Shown one piece after another: positions 27,989 through 42,900 of a stretch of DNA of 64,000 nt. Each line of letters starts with the position of its first letter. Within the stretch, counting starts at the first letter, position 1. The notes beneath the pieces were generated by a model. That model was not told the origin of the DNA, searched no databases, and was given only the letters and a program-made list of their open reading frames with translations. This DNA comes from Glandiceps talaboti (Eukaryota; Hemichordata; Enteropneusta; Spengelidae). Position numbers and translations under genes: made by a program. Location: NCBI RefSeq assembly GCF_964340395.1, contig NC_135549.1:8501842-8565841 (forward strand), in the 5' to 3' direction.

Positions 27989-30900
27989 TACTACATGACC
28001 AAACAGGTGATGAAACATAAACTTGTAGATGTAAAAATGAAAAGTTAGCTTTTTTTACCATCATTGCCACTAATGATACGATACGTTCTTTGAGTGTGTC
28101 TAAGCTTATGATCATCCCTGTCATAACTTCGTATAACCATAGCACTCATTCCCAATTTCATGTCTTCTCTGACGTCAATTGTCAGCCTCCTATCATATGG
28201 CTGCTTACATACCGGTGCATTATCATTCAAGTCTTCCACTGTTATGTTAACCAGTGCAATTCCCGTGAGAGCTGGGTCACCTCTATCAGACAGCCGAATT
28301 TGCAGATTATAACTACAAACAAATTAAATAAAATTAATATTCAAAAGAGGTCCACCATGTGTGTTTTTTGTGAAGATCATGTCGTTTAGATATTTAGTTT
28401 AGTGATTCAAAATGCTCACATTCACTATTGCTATTTTGCTAGACATGTTTGTGAAATGTATTCTGCTTTTAAAACTTTAAAAAAGCGTCTGTAAACACCT
28501 TACAATGACCCTTTTGTAGTCAGTTCCCTTTGGATTTACTTCGGGATTTTTCGGGTATTTCCAGTCCAACCTGTACCACACGATTTTTTGACGTCATAAG
28601 GAGAAGTCGTTAGCACTAAGGCTATGATGAGCATAGTCAACAGGTGAATAGAACTCAACAGCATTGTGAAAAAATACATTGCTGGTGGTTGAAATAGACA
28701 TCAGTAAACAAAAACTACAGTCTACATGTCATATTAACCAACATTTACCCATATTTACTCACACTTCCTGACTAATTGTCAGTGTCTGTGGGTATAAATG
28801 CAAAAATACTGTGTCCCCATATTATGCATGTGCCAAAACTTTCCATTTTTGTCCCAGATTTTAGCAAGATTGGTCTCAGACAGACTATGATGAGAAAAAC
28901 AGGGATATATGAGCAGAAGCAATTCCAATAGCTCGCAAATAGCAATGTCGCTTTGAGGGACTATAATTGTAATGCACATATTCAATTAAAGCAGTTATAC
29001 TTGAACAGATTACCTTGGTATTTCTTCTCTGTCCAATGTAACATCTGTAGTCAATATCCCAGTATCTTCATTTAGAGTGAAATGGTTTTCCTCGTTGCCT
29101 CCAACTAAAGTGAAAAAAGTATCGCCATTTGATCCTTCATCAGGATCATACGCTTCGAATTGCCATATCTGTGTTATGGGTGCATTTCCCTCTTCTATAA
29201 TGAAAGCTACATTTGATGGTGTGATTATAGGTTCATTATCGTTAACATCTATTAGATGAATCTCAACCTCACAGAGTGCTGTACGTTGAGGAGACCCCTG
29301 GTCTTTCACTTCCAGAACCAAGCTGTAGATCGCATGCTTCTCTCTGTCGAGGATGGTCAAAGGAATGACATCTAATTGAAGAGACGGCGACCCTGCTACA
29401 GGTTCAAGATCAAAAACATCCTGCCTTACACCAGAAACGACATTCCACAAAAGTGCCCCATTCAAGTCAGCATCGGGATCGGTAACCGTAACTGTAGTGA
29501 GAGTCGTCTCTAAAGGCTTTGGATTTTCTCGGATGTAAACGATATCTCTGTATTTGGCACAGATTGGATCATTGTCATTCACATCAGAAATTTTGATTTC
29601 AAGTGTAAAGTCGTCCTTTTTAACGAGCGTCTCGTTCTCCGCACTGTCATACACTGTGACATTAAGGTAATACAGATCTTGAAATTCTCGATCAAGGAAG
29701 CCACTAACTGTTATCTGACCAGTACCTTTGTTAATATGGAAGCTGCCATCGTTTCCACCGAGAATGTAATAACTCAACTCTCCATGCAGCCCATAGTCAT
29801 TATCATCAGCATTGACAACATAAATTGGAGTGCCAACTGGAATATCTTCAGGAATTTCTACTGTATCGGTTTCAGCTGCAAACACTGGTGGTGCTTGGTT
29901 TAATGGTTTGACTTCAACATTGATCCTTACATAGCTTGTCCTTTGGGGTGTGCCTCTATCTGTGGCTTTCAGTCTCAGTTGATAGAATTCGGTTCTGTGC
30001 CATGCTAGGGTGTGATATAGCTTTAGATCGTTTCCAACTAAAATAAAATCACTTCCTGTGTTTCCACTGTCAATTGTGATGTCTATTTCAGCATTAGTAC
30101 CAGTATCATCATCAGTCGCTACCATTGTCATGATCAAAGAGTCAATAACAGCAGATTCTATCACTGTGATTGCATATAACTCTTTTTCAAACATTGGAGC
30201 ATTGTCGTTAGAGTCCGATACAGTGATGGTTACAGATTCAACATCAGTAAGTTCATCTCCAAACATCGGGAGGCTATCTGTGGCCGTTATTTCCAAAATA
30301 TAACTAGTTTTGGTTTCCCTGTCCAGTTGTCCAGCGACATAGATGTCACCTGTGAGTTGGTCGATATAGAACTTCCCATCACCATTTCCACCAGTGATTG
30401 AATATCGTATTGTACTGTGTACGTGTCCAGGTGCATCGATTAGGTCTTCCGCCATTACCTTGTATACACTTGCTCCGATGCTGGTATCTTCATCAACACC
30501 TGTTGCATAACCTCCAGCAGGTGGCGAAAACGTTGGTGGTTCCTCATTTACTGGTAGTACCCTTACAACAACATTACCTGTTGAGCTATATGGTGGAATG
30601 CCCCTATCAGTAACTTCAATTGTGAGAAAATACGATGTTAAAGATTCAAAATCGAGAGCACCATCTACTACAAGGCTATCTCCAGATATTGCAAAATGAC
30701 CAAGATCATTTCCAGTTATTATGTCGATGGTATAGTCAGTGTTCGGTGAGCCAAGATCATCATCTTGTACAGTTAATGAAACAACCGTAGAACTGGTAGC
30801 TGCATCTTCATACACGGATGCTACATATATATACGGGTCAAAGTATGGAGTCTGGTCATTTACATCATCAATGGTTACCCTAACAGATGCTAATGCTGAT

Positions 30901-33900
30901 CTCTGGTTGCCGACACTTGCCTGGTCAGTTGCTGTAATTTCAAGGGTATATTCATCAATTCTCTCCCTGTCGAGGGCTCGTCTCACTGTGATGTCACCTG
31001 TTACAGAGTCAATTGAAAACACGCTGTCTATATTGCCACCTGTAATAGAGTACCTTATATCACCATCACTCAATGCATCTTCATCAGTTGCTAACACTGT
31101 TTTGATAAGAGTTCCAATAGCTTCACCTTCAGTGACATTAGCGAAGTAAACAGCAGTAGGTTGGTACATTGGCGGGAATTCATTGACACCCTGAACAGCC
31201 ACTGTAATAACTGTTGTTCCAGAACTGAGACCATCAAAAACAGATATGGTTAGGACATAGCTGCTATTGATTTCAGCATCTAACCGACCATTAGTATACA
31301 GTATGCCAGTATCTGGGTCGATTCTAAAGCTGCCATCATTCCCGTCAACGATGGAGTAAGTGAAATTGCTACCCTGGTCCAGATCAGAACAGACTGGTTT
31401 TATGATTGATGTACCAATGTGACTGTCCTCAGTTACTGACTCCATATAAGCCACAGGGTCACAGATAGGGATATTGTCATTGCCGTCCTGAACTTCAATG
31501 TTGAGAGTTGCTGTGCCACTTTTAACCACATCACCGTTATCTTGTGCCTGCACTACCAGCCTATATGAGGTCACTGTTTCCCAATCAAGATTTTTCTGGA
31601 GATATATAGCCCCTGTACTAGCCACAACATCAAATATTCCACCATCATTTCCGGATAGAATTGAGTAGGTGAATTCCCCTGGAATGTGATAAACATGGAT
31701 TGAAAAGTAATACATGTTACACTGTAAACCATCTATTCATCTCATTTCTCTTAATTTCCCATCTAGAATTATGCCACGTGAAGAGTAATGGTGTTAATAT
31801 CTTAGAATACATGTGACATGTGAAGATAACATTGACATATTAACTTATCCAACGTGTACGAAGTCTGCAAAATACATTATCAAACACCCTACCAACGAAG
31901 GTGACTGACACGGCACGACATCCCTTATATAGTCTGATGTGTACATTGTATGTCGCACCAAACTATGTCATAGGTAAAGAACCATCCGGGTCCATTTCCA
32001 TTGTTTTTCAAAGATTTCGATAATACCAAGAGGACGCTCAAGTAATGGAAAGATTATACTTTATTATCTCTGATATTTTGATGTTTGTATACTTGTATTA
32101 TTCGTTTGCCACCTGTCACCCCTTTCAGCAAATCTTAAAGGGCTATTGTTCATGGTAGTGATGGCATTAGTTAATGCGATACTATGATACTCACCGTCTT
32201 TCCCAAGGTCGCTGTCAGAAGCAGACAGAGTGGTAACAGTTGCCCCAATATTCAGATGTTCTGAAACTGGTACATTGATTGGGTTTTGAGGAAAATGTGG
32301 CCTGAACTCATTCTCACCTGCAACAAACATTAATGAATGAGCTGATACAGGTTTGTGTTGAAATCACAGATGATCGGTCATACTTATCAAGTAAATCCTA
32401 ATTAGCCGTTCAGAACTTGAATGTGTCAAAACATATAACGACGACTTACTTTTTTAGATATTTACGGTCATTTCAACAAAATATTTCAAGCCATTATCAA
32501 TCATGAAATCGCATATGTTTTCAATAAAATATATTCAGGGAGCAGACCACAAAGTAGCAATATCTCGGCCAACTTTATGCACTTACCTAAAATATTTACA
32601 TACACAGTGGCTGTTGAAGATACTGGTGGAGATCCATCATCAATCACTCTTATCAAAAGCTGATAGGATTGCTTTTGTTCATAGTCAGGTGAAAAACGTA
32701 CTACTATATCAGGAACATTTACCATAGGTATTTCAAATGTGTTATAATCATTTCCGTCGATAATGTAGTAGAATAAATGGGTTCCTCCTCCGCCATCATT
32801 GCAATTCAAGCTACCAATAACCGTGTCTACCAGTGTGTTCTCCTGTACATTGATTTCTTCAAAGTCTGGATGACAATATGGGTTTTCATCATTGATATCC
32901 GTTACATAAACTGTTACGACTGTACTACCTGTATTTATGGTAGTACCGTCATCTGTAGCGACAACATTCAAAGTGTAAACACTTTTGGTTTCTGCGTCGA
33001 GAGAGTCTATGACGACAATGTCACCAGATTTCCCATCGATTCCAAAGCTACCAAAATCACCTGATGTTATCGTGTACTTCACATCACCGTTTGACCCATC
33101 ATCATCATCGAATGCTGTCACTCGTATAACAGTTGTGTCAGCTTCTGCATCTTCAGACACTAATGCTGTATATGAAGACTGAGCAAACCGCGGTGGGTTG
33201 TCATTAGTGTATGTAACAGCAATGATGACAGATGCAGATGCTGTTAGAGAAGGTAATCCATCATCCTCTGCTTTGACAGTAAGGGTGTATCTATCAAGTG
33301 TTTCAGCGTCTAGATTCGTAGAATCAGCAATGATGACTTCGTCATATATATTTATACCAAACACGTTGCCAACGTTACCCCCTGATATGGTCAATGTAAC
33401 ATCATCTCCATCCGGGTCTGTGACCGTTAAGGCTTCAACTAACTGGCTCGGGCTAGCATTCTCGGGTACTGTACCAAAATATGTTCTTCTATCAAATTCT
33501 GGTGGAGTGTTGTCACTTGCAACGACGTTTATGGTCAAGGTCATCGATGTTGATTTTGTAGCAGGATTTACACCATTGTCAGTTGCTTGGACATCTAATG
33601 AATATGTGTCGCTTGCTGTTACTGGAGAGATTAGATAAATTTCTCCTGTTCTTTTGTTAATGCGAAACTGTGAACTTGTGCCAGAAAAACTGAAAAAGAC
33701 ATCTTCGCCTGCATCTTGGTCAGTTGCATCTACATCAAATATGACACCATTTATTACTGTGCTAGATGGAATGTCTATGGTTGTTGAAACTGATGGACTT
33801 AGCACTGGATCAAACTCGTTTACGGGAGTTACGATCACATTAACAACGACTGTGGATGAAAGTGATGGTACTCCTCCGTCGTATATATGGACTGCGATTG

Positions 33901-36900
33901 CATGACTTTCTGCTGTTTCATAGTCTAGTGTGGAATCGAGTGTCAATAGACCATCACTGTCGATCGAGAACAGTGTACTAGTAGGACTGCCATCTACATC
34001 AGCGATCACATAGTAAAGTTCCTCATTCACCCCACCATCATTGTCATCACATCCTATTTCTATATCGTAGAGGTCACCTGTGGCACTGTTTTCAGCTTTG
34101 GTGATTGTTACCTGTGTTGGTGCACATTCAGGTTTATTGTCGTTTTCATCTGTAATGGTAAAAGCGATGCCTACAGTCGCTGACCTAGCCATTGTTCCCC
34201 TGTCGGTAACAGTAACAGTAACGGTGTATGAGTTAGCAGTCTCCCTATCGAGTGGTACCTTTGGTCGGATAACCCCCGTATTTTCATCAATCATGAACGT
34301 TGTGCCAGGGCTGAGTGAAAAGAAGAACTGTCCATCTAGTCCCCCGTCCCAGTCATCATCCTCGGCAGCTACCTGGTGAACAGATTGACCAACTGTAGTA
34401 TATTCAGAAATGCTTACTGGTGTTACAGGTGATATGAATGCTGGTGTAAATTCATTGACAGCTGATACACGGACAGTTACAATAGCAGTTCCAGATTTGT
34501 ACCCAGCAGCACCATTCAAGTCACGTGCTTCGATAAACAGACGATACACTTGTGTTGTTGGGTCGTCATAATCTAATGACTGCGCTGTTGTTATTGCTCC
34601 TGACGCACTGTCGATGGCAAAAGGAGATGGATCTGGTTCTGATTTAGATTTAGGTGCATATAAATGTAAGAAACAGAGAACGGAGGGAAGATTAGTTTGA
34701 ATTGTAATTCATTTATTCATTTTTTTATTTATTCATTCAGTCATGCATGCATTCGTCCATTCAGTTTAATTACATGTATCGTACGGAAACAGGCCCATTA
34801 CCCCCTACTTTTGCCCCCCCCCCCCTACCTTTGCCCCCTGGCATTTTGCCCCAGACCTTTCCCCCCCCCCAGCCTATTGCCCTCTATCTTACGTGTCATT
34901 GTTTGACAGTGTTACTATTAAATATTTGTAGAAAAATATATCAGTTTCTCAATGTGGATAAAACCTGTCATTGTAAAACAATTCATTATTATAAAAGAGG
35001 TAACTTTAAAATAGTGTTTTCATTTACTATCGATTGCAACATTCATCATCTACTGTCTACCCATTCACAAAATGTACCAATAGCAATGAACGATGTACTC
35101 AATTGATATATTTAAAAAAAAAACGTTAATCTTCTACGACATCTCGGAATCAAATAAGCGATAATGTGAATAATTGTCTCCATAGTTCCCAATTGTGAAG
35201 AGAAAAGTAAAGAGAATGGGCATTAATTTGATAAACTAAGAAATGTCACCTTTTTAGAATTGAATCAAGGTGCTGATCCCATGAAAATTTTGGCACATAT
35301 GATTGTATTCTGATCTAACGTCATGAATCTTGTCTTTGGCTAAAACATGCCCTCATTTCAATACAAATAAATCTAAACGTCACAGTTTACATGTCATGTC
35401 TAGTTTATCATATCCATTAAATTGCGAATAGAACCCAAATAAGATAAATCTTGTTTACCTGTGATTACATATAGTAGTAAAGCATTGTCTCCATCGTCAG
35501 CGTCAGTTGCTTCAACAGTCACATATGGCACTGACGTCAAAAAAGGATCTTCTGGAATATTAACACTGAAAAGATATAATCAAACTTTGCTTACTGTCCT
35601 ATACATTGTAAGTAAATGGATGGGTAAATTATCAGCTCATTTCGGTAGAATGCATCATTTCATATAGTATTTTGTTTCATATTATTTTCACAAATTATTC
35701 GTTGTACAATTACATCTCAGACCCGTGTCGTTGCAAATAAAACAACACACTATGAATAGTAACAATCACATTCGTATTTTAGTCACAGTAAAACTAAAAT
35801 AAAGGCTGGATCGTGGTGTGTTCAGGAGTTGGAATTAAATTTTGACCTGGTATATATTATTGTCCTTCCACCATTCAAATATGTCACTGATACAAATACC
35901 CCTCTCAAATTGCAATATAAACGGGACAAGGAAATTAATACAAGAGTTCAAAATGTTTCAAATTACACCCTACCTGTATAATGTATTAGCAAATACAGGT
36001 GGATTGTCATTGACATCTCGGACATTCACTGTTACAGTTGCTTGTACAGTATTTGAAGAATCTGATGCATCAACAGTAATTATGTGGCTTGTAGTTGTTT
36101 CATAATCTAGACTCTCCTTTAAGATGATATTACCGACGTCATCAACACGGAATTGAGGACAGTTGCACGATGAGGGGATAAGAAACTTTACAATACCGTG
36201 TTCATTTTCCGATGAATCAGCGTCTGTTGCCGTTACTGTGCCGACAGTTGAATCGATTGGCATGTTTTCATCTACATCTACGTCGACGTCTGTTGGCACA
36301 ATTAACAAATAAAATATAAATATACAGCGATATCGATATCGATATTGTAGGTGTGTCTTATCATATTCCACATAAAGTTGTCGATATTTAATAAAGCAAA
36401 CCTGTCATGTAATAATTTTTTAATACGATTTACTCACCTGGAGAGGGAGTGAACACTGGAGCTTCTTCATTCACGGGTTGAATGTTGACAGTTCCTTCTA
36501 CGGTGACAGTGTGAGATCCTAAATCATCAGACACTAAAATTATAAGGTCGTAGAAGCGTGTGTCAACTTCAAAATCTATTGCTCTATCCACATGAACTAT
36601 TCCAGCTTCTGTTACTGCGAATTTGTTACCATAGTTGTTATCGAGAGTATACGTAAGAGTAGTATCCACAGCATCATCGTCGCTGCAGTCAAGAGTGATT
36701 ACGTCGACTGTAGTTTCTTCGTCTACATCTTCAGCAAAGGTTGATGACGTACACTGAGGAATAAAGTCATTCAAGTCATCAATTGTCACTGTAGCCGATA
36801 AAGTGACTGTTCCTGAGACCCCATCTGTGGCCTTCAGATTTAAGGTGTAGGAAGTGGTTGTTACTGCTTCCGAGTCAATTACATTCTTGATTCGGAGTTT

Positions 36901-39900
36901 GCCAGTCTCGTCAATATAAAAAAAGTCGTTATCATTTCCGGAAACGATTTCGTACACAACTTGACCATCGGGTGAATCTGGTGAGTCAGGGTCAGTTGCA
37001 GCACAGTCAACAACAAGAGAACCAATTGCAAGCTCTTCGTCTATGTTTACGTCACAACTTGCCGGAAATACAGGTGGACCTTCATCCGTTGGAAGAACTG
37101 ACACGGTTATATCGATCACTGTATTTCTTGGAGGAACAGCAAGATCTTCAACATTTAATTCTAATTTGTATTGGTGATTTGCAACTGCTTCGTAATCCAG
37201 AGTCTCCCCAGCTAAAAAGAAATGAACTGACTTTATTGTTTGTTTTTACATAATAAAACTAACATGTCAATATTTCAAGCATATTATTTGATTGAAGCAA
37301 TATTTGATGGATGCATGCTAGTCAGGATGGGCGAATGATTAGCGTGGTCGGCTTTTGGAATCTGCAGGTTGCAGGTTTGAGCCCTGTCGTTGCCATTTGT
37401 TTCTGAATGGTTAAAGTCCCTGGGCAAGATTTGACCCGTGATTGTGCCTCCGTCAACCCAGCTGTATAATTGGGTACCTGTTAGGATAGAGATTGCAATG
37501 TGAAAGCTTTAATCCTATGCACTTATAGAGGCTGCAATGGATTTTATGCTCCCAAGGGATTTGAGGAGGTATAAGGGCTGTTATGCTAGCAATGATCAAT
37601 GCCAGGGGTAATAATTGTGAGCGCCTTGAGCTCTCACGAGGAAACGCGCGTTATGAATTCGTATTATTTTTATATATTATGTTTTAAATGGATGAAGCAA
37701 AGCATAGTATTGTTTTGGACAAATGTGTTTTTTAGTGTAGATGAATTTTCATTTTAAAGAAACTGGAGTTTCGATGACATGCGTGTGTATTAATCAGCAG
37801 ATTTAGTATAATAATAAATAATTTTGTATGATATTAATCACTTTTTTTTCATTCGAAAGTGTTCTTACATATAATGTATATATAATGACAGTAGCTACAA
37901 ACGTTGTCACGAGATAGCACTGTACATGCATCCATTCTTCAATTGCCCTGGTAATTTCTCTGTTGAAGTTGTACAGGCATTGCAAAGTATACCAACGACC
38001 TTCTTTTTCTTGTTATTAGAGAAGGAATTCAATTTACATCTGGTTAGCAATACAGATAATAAAAGCAGATAAAATATAGACTGGTGACTTGTGCTGTAAT
38101 TATCCTCTGATATGTATTTGTAGTTCAGTTACATTTCAAAAGTACACCGCGATTTGTATATACAATTTATTTGACTTCTTTCATATATTCCGTTACCTAT
38201 GTTTGAATGTCATTTACTACTACATCTGTTATGATCACCATTTACCTTTAAGTTGCACACCAGTTCCTAACACCCACTCGAACGACCCAGTCCCAGTTGG
38301 CGCTATCTGACTGAGAGTATATTTCAAATTGCCATTTGGGCCGTCATCTGGATCACTACACTGCAACTCATCCGAAGCGGCTACGTTCGATACTGCAACA
38401 AGGGAAGCTGTAAGATAAACAATTATTGTATATTTATATCCTTTTTAATTCGTTAGCTATATGTATGCAAGATTAGAAGGATATCTATTGGGATTTCACT
38501 GACTGAACGTCAAAAATACCACAGAAAACTACTGCTATGGCAATCATCACCTATGAATTTTTAATGAAATCTGTATTTCCATTTACATGTAAATATTGCT
38601 CGCGCTTGCATATCAAAGAACTCAAAAAGACGTGACCCGATTCTTTGGGACTGTTTGCAATTCACTGCAATGTTCGTAAAGACAAATAATTTGGTTCGTA
38701 AATGAATTCAAGGAAGGTGAAGTTACATCACACAAGCTTAACATTTTTGCGAGGTAATCGAATTTTCAAGGTTATTGGTTTGCACTTTAACATAGTGTGT
38801 GGTCGCTCCAGGATGTAGGTTATGTATTCTAGATCTATCGACATTTAAGGTAGTTCTATCCTGATGTTCAGAACATGGCACGTGTTTATATAAATGCTAT
38901 GGTTGTGGGTGTCGTGATTTCGACACTACTAAACTAGATATCACAAAAAGAATGTATTGTAAATGCAGTATACTTTGCCAACTTACGTGTATTTTCCAAT
39001 TGTTCAACATTGAATGCGTAAGAATGACATTCCGGAGAATTGTCATTGACGTCATCGACTATGACAGTTAATGTCGCAGTAGCAGTTTCACCACCACCGT
39101 CAGTTACTTTTACTGTAAGTTCATAATTGTCAACGGTTTCTCTATCCAATGGACTTGTAAGGTATACCTTACCAGTGACACTATCAAGGGCAAACTTGGT
39201 TAAAGCAGATGCAGGAATACCTAATAGTAAGATAAATTAAATTATTGTTATTAATAAATGAGAGAGATTCCCCGAATTTTAATTCATTTGTGGATGCAAA
39301 TACCAACTGACTGTGCGTATCAAGATTGAGAAAATGCCCCTTAAGTACCTTGAGTTGAAATCAACAATTAAATACTAAGAAATTTACAACGATAACAAAA
39401 TATTATATGCTAGCAAGACAGTCACAACACCCTTATAGTTGTTATAGATGAGGACATATACCGGACCATACACAAAAACAACCACGTAACAATAAGACAT
39501 TGAACTTCGCTAGAGTGAAGCCACATAAAACTGCTCGTGGAACAATATAAACCTGTTGGGCAACACGATAGAAACACCACATACCAAACTGTGCCTCAGT
39601 ATTTGCTTCAAACGCTTACTTTAGCTTTTCACAAGATATATAATAAAAATGTTTGCTTTTTAAACGTATGTATAAGACGACTTATTTAGGCCCTTCTAAC
39701 ATGCACATTCGATCCACAAAAACCTCTTCGGGTCGTTCTATTTCGTAAGCTTACAACCTAGGCCTCTTGCGGAGAAAACAGCTGAGCTGAAATTGTGTAA
39801 ATGCGATGTTTGATTTTCAATGCATCCCATCATTTCGAACATTAATTCTCAAATTTAAATTTATCGAAATATCTTCCTGACCTGCCAGTTTCCTGTACTC

Positions 39901-42900
39901 GACGATATCATGGGGCGCTTCATCATCGTCACTCGCTACGGTCGACATATCAGATATTTCAGTATCAACCGGCGTGTCTTCAGCCGTGTTGACTGTACTA
40001 TCCGTTAATGTTGGTACGAAATCGTTGTTTGGTAACAAGTTCACTATCAAATTCACCACTTCTGTGTCAGTACCATCGGTTATGGTTATCTCCAAAGGGT
40101 ACACACGGTCAACAGCTGTATCATCATAGTCCATGACTGCAATACGGAAATGACGGAATTCTTACTTCTATATTGCTATAGCAACAATGTATATAGGATT
40201 CCACTTTGTTAATCATTTATGTACAGCCTTAGTATCACGTGACCCGTTAGTTTCCTCAAACTCCATGTATTTTCTAGAGTCTAGAGAACAATTCGTATTA
40301 TAATCTGTTACTGGCTGATTGTTTTTGTTTTCTTTCCTTGTGTCAAAAATAATTTTCATTCATTCATTCATTCATTCATTCATTCACCCACCCACTCACT
40401 CACTCACTCAATCAGTCACTCACTTACTTACTTACTCTCTCACTCACTCACTCACTCACTCACTCACTTATTTGAAATTTTATTCACTCAAATTCCATCC
40501 GTAAACTAAGAATGGATGATTTGCAGGTGGCCAGTTATGGTATTTAAAATACAGCCGATAACCTATAACCACTGATACTTCGCATTTCAGAATTTTTGCA
40601 GAAGAAATAATTTATTAAGAATATGCATGATTCCCTTGAAAACATCAACATGCCACTCGTTCAGGATTTACTAGCTAACCAATAGCAAAAAACGAATCTG
40701 GCTCCTTTCCACTCACCGCCCTGCATTGTGACTACACCAGTTGATGAACCAATATCAAAATCTGTAGTTGGATTGATTGAGTACGTTAATGACAGTCCAT
40801 CTGGATCGATGCAAGATATAGTTGTTACCTACGTATTCGAAAGAAAATGTGAAAATGACAAATCATCTCAGTAGTAATTCTATTGACGATTTGTATGTAT
40901 TGCCTTTCTCAATGGTTTGATATACAGTTATGTAAACCAATTATACCAACATACTTTTTTAAAGAGAGGGTCATTCTTTGACATGTATTTCAAACTTCTA
41001 GAAATTTGTGGCTAGAACATTATTTTTCAAACTCAAATATTAACTTGCGTGGTCAAATCACAAATCATTCGAGTATCTTCGAACCCTCAAATGCATGAGA
41101 AGATCAAATGAATGCAAAGTAACAATTCTGCCTCACCGTGTGGTGGTTATTTTTTTTACAATCATACATTTAACTTGATTAGTCATCGGCATTTACAGCA
41201 AACGCCCATCCCTGCCCCTCATACCTCCCGTTGAACAGAGGTGGTGTCAACATGTGATGGTCCGCGAGATCAATCATCAACCTTTCAAAATCATCAAATC
41301 CCCCCCCCCCCTTGAAAATTCTGCAATGGTACGTGGGATCAGTTATTAGCGCTAATCCTAACCAATAAGCCAGGGAAATTGTTGATATTGGGTTATTAGT
41401 ATTTACCGGTGCATTCACTCCAGTGGTATCTTCAGGAACTTCCATAACAATTGATTGTGAGACACAGGTAATTGGAGCATCACCTGCTACATCGGTAACT
41501 GTCACCGTCACCTCTATAGATGCTGATCGTGTAGGATTCACGCCTTTATCTTCAGCCAAAATGGTCAGAACGATGGTGTCACCGCTCAATTCGTAGTCTA
41601 TCATTCGATTAATTGTCACTTCACCTGATGCTGCGTCCATCTTAAAATTATCATTAATATCACCATCTGACAAGAAAAAGTAGCCTTGTGTCAAATTCTT
41701 AACTTCTGATACAAACTATGTTCTGACTAGAAACATTTATTTGTATCATAAATCTTCTTTACTTTTCCTCTTATAAGAAGTGTTTCTTCTTTCAAATCCC
41801 AACAACCACTCTTCTCGCCCCTGTAAGAAATCCCTGTGAATTTTAAGATGTCGTCATGTAATATTCCCTAATTATGTATTTATCTCAGGCTGCTAAAATA
41901 CTAACCGATGATAGAATATACTACGTCCCCCTGAGGACCAAAATCGTCATCAGTGGCTGAAATGGTGAAGACACTTGTCCCTACAGCAGTGTCCTCGGCT
42001 GTCTGCAAATATCAAAAGAGGAATTATATGATATTCTGTTACATAACACAATTGTGATTGCCTTTGTGACTGCGAATTGATAATGTGAGAAAAAACCTGT
42101 TAATCAAAAAAATATTTCTGTAAACGACAATGAATAAACGTAGTATCGTAGAGTTGTATCAATTGTAATATTTTCAAATTGCGCAATATTTTCATTCTAG
42201 ATAAATGTCACATGCTAACGAAATTATCATGGTTGCATGTGGCACTCCTTGAGATAAAAAGAAAAGGGGTTTTCCTAATATAAAGTTTAAAGTTTGGCAA
42301 CTTGCTGTAGAAATTTAGACCTACTGTAATGGTAGCAGGAGTTGTGGGTGTAGCAGCAAACACTGGGTCGTAGTCGTTGACCGGGTCAATTTGGACATAG
42401 ACAGTAGCAGTAGCAGTGTTTCCAGAAGGTTCATCAGCAATGTACACAATGAGTTCATACGTGTCTGGGTACGTATCCGTGTCACCGGGATCAATTGTTA
42501 TTGGATTCCTTAATTCTAGAGTTTCAGCTGGAAGGTCAAATTGAAATAATAAACTAGATTCTGGAGGACCAGCGTCATATGTGGGGTCTGACGTCGGCTC
42601 AAGACTGAAAATAAAACTTGTGATGTCATCAGAGTCAGGGTCATCAATGTTGAATGCTGCCAGGAGTGTACCAGCAGTATCGTCTTCCTTCACGGTGACA
42701 GAAAACACACTTTGAGTCAATGTCGGTGGGTTGTCATTAACATCGAGAACATTGATTACAACGTCTGCTATCGACGTCTTCTTCGGTGTACCTGAGTCGC
42801 TGACTTTACATCGGAGTGTGTACGTCTGCTGTGTTTCGTAGTCAAGTCTGGATTTGAGTGTGATGTCACCATTTGCTACTCCAATGTCAAAGATATTGAT

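Larger units (their letters stand above)
26685..28058 (-). other. Intron 21 of gene B
   Basis: 1,374 bp with the CA and ACT microsatellites; no exon-like segment. Confidence 0.8.

Noticed and set aside
32777-33905. Several plus-strand frames opposite the large cadherin exons
   Set aside because: Antisense shadows of a long biased coding exon; the minus frame has continuous cadherin motifs.
37328-37400. tRNA gene
   Set aside because: A and B boxes are present, but no cloverleaf with proper acceptor stem; better explained as the head of a SINE.
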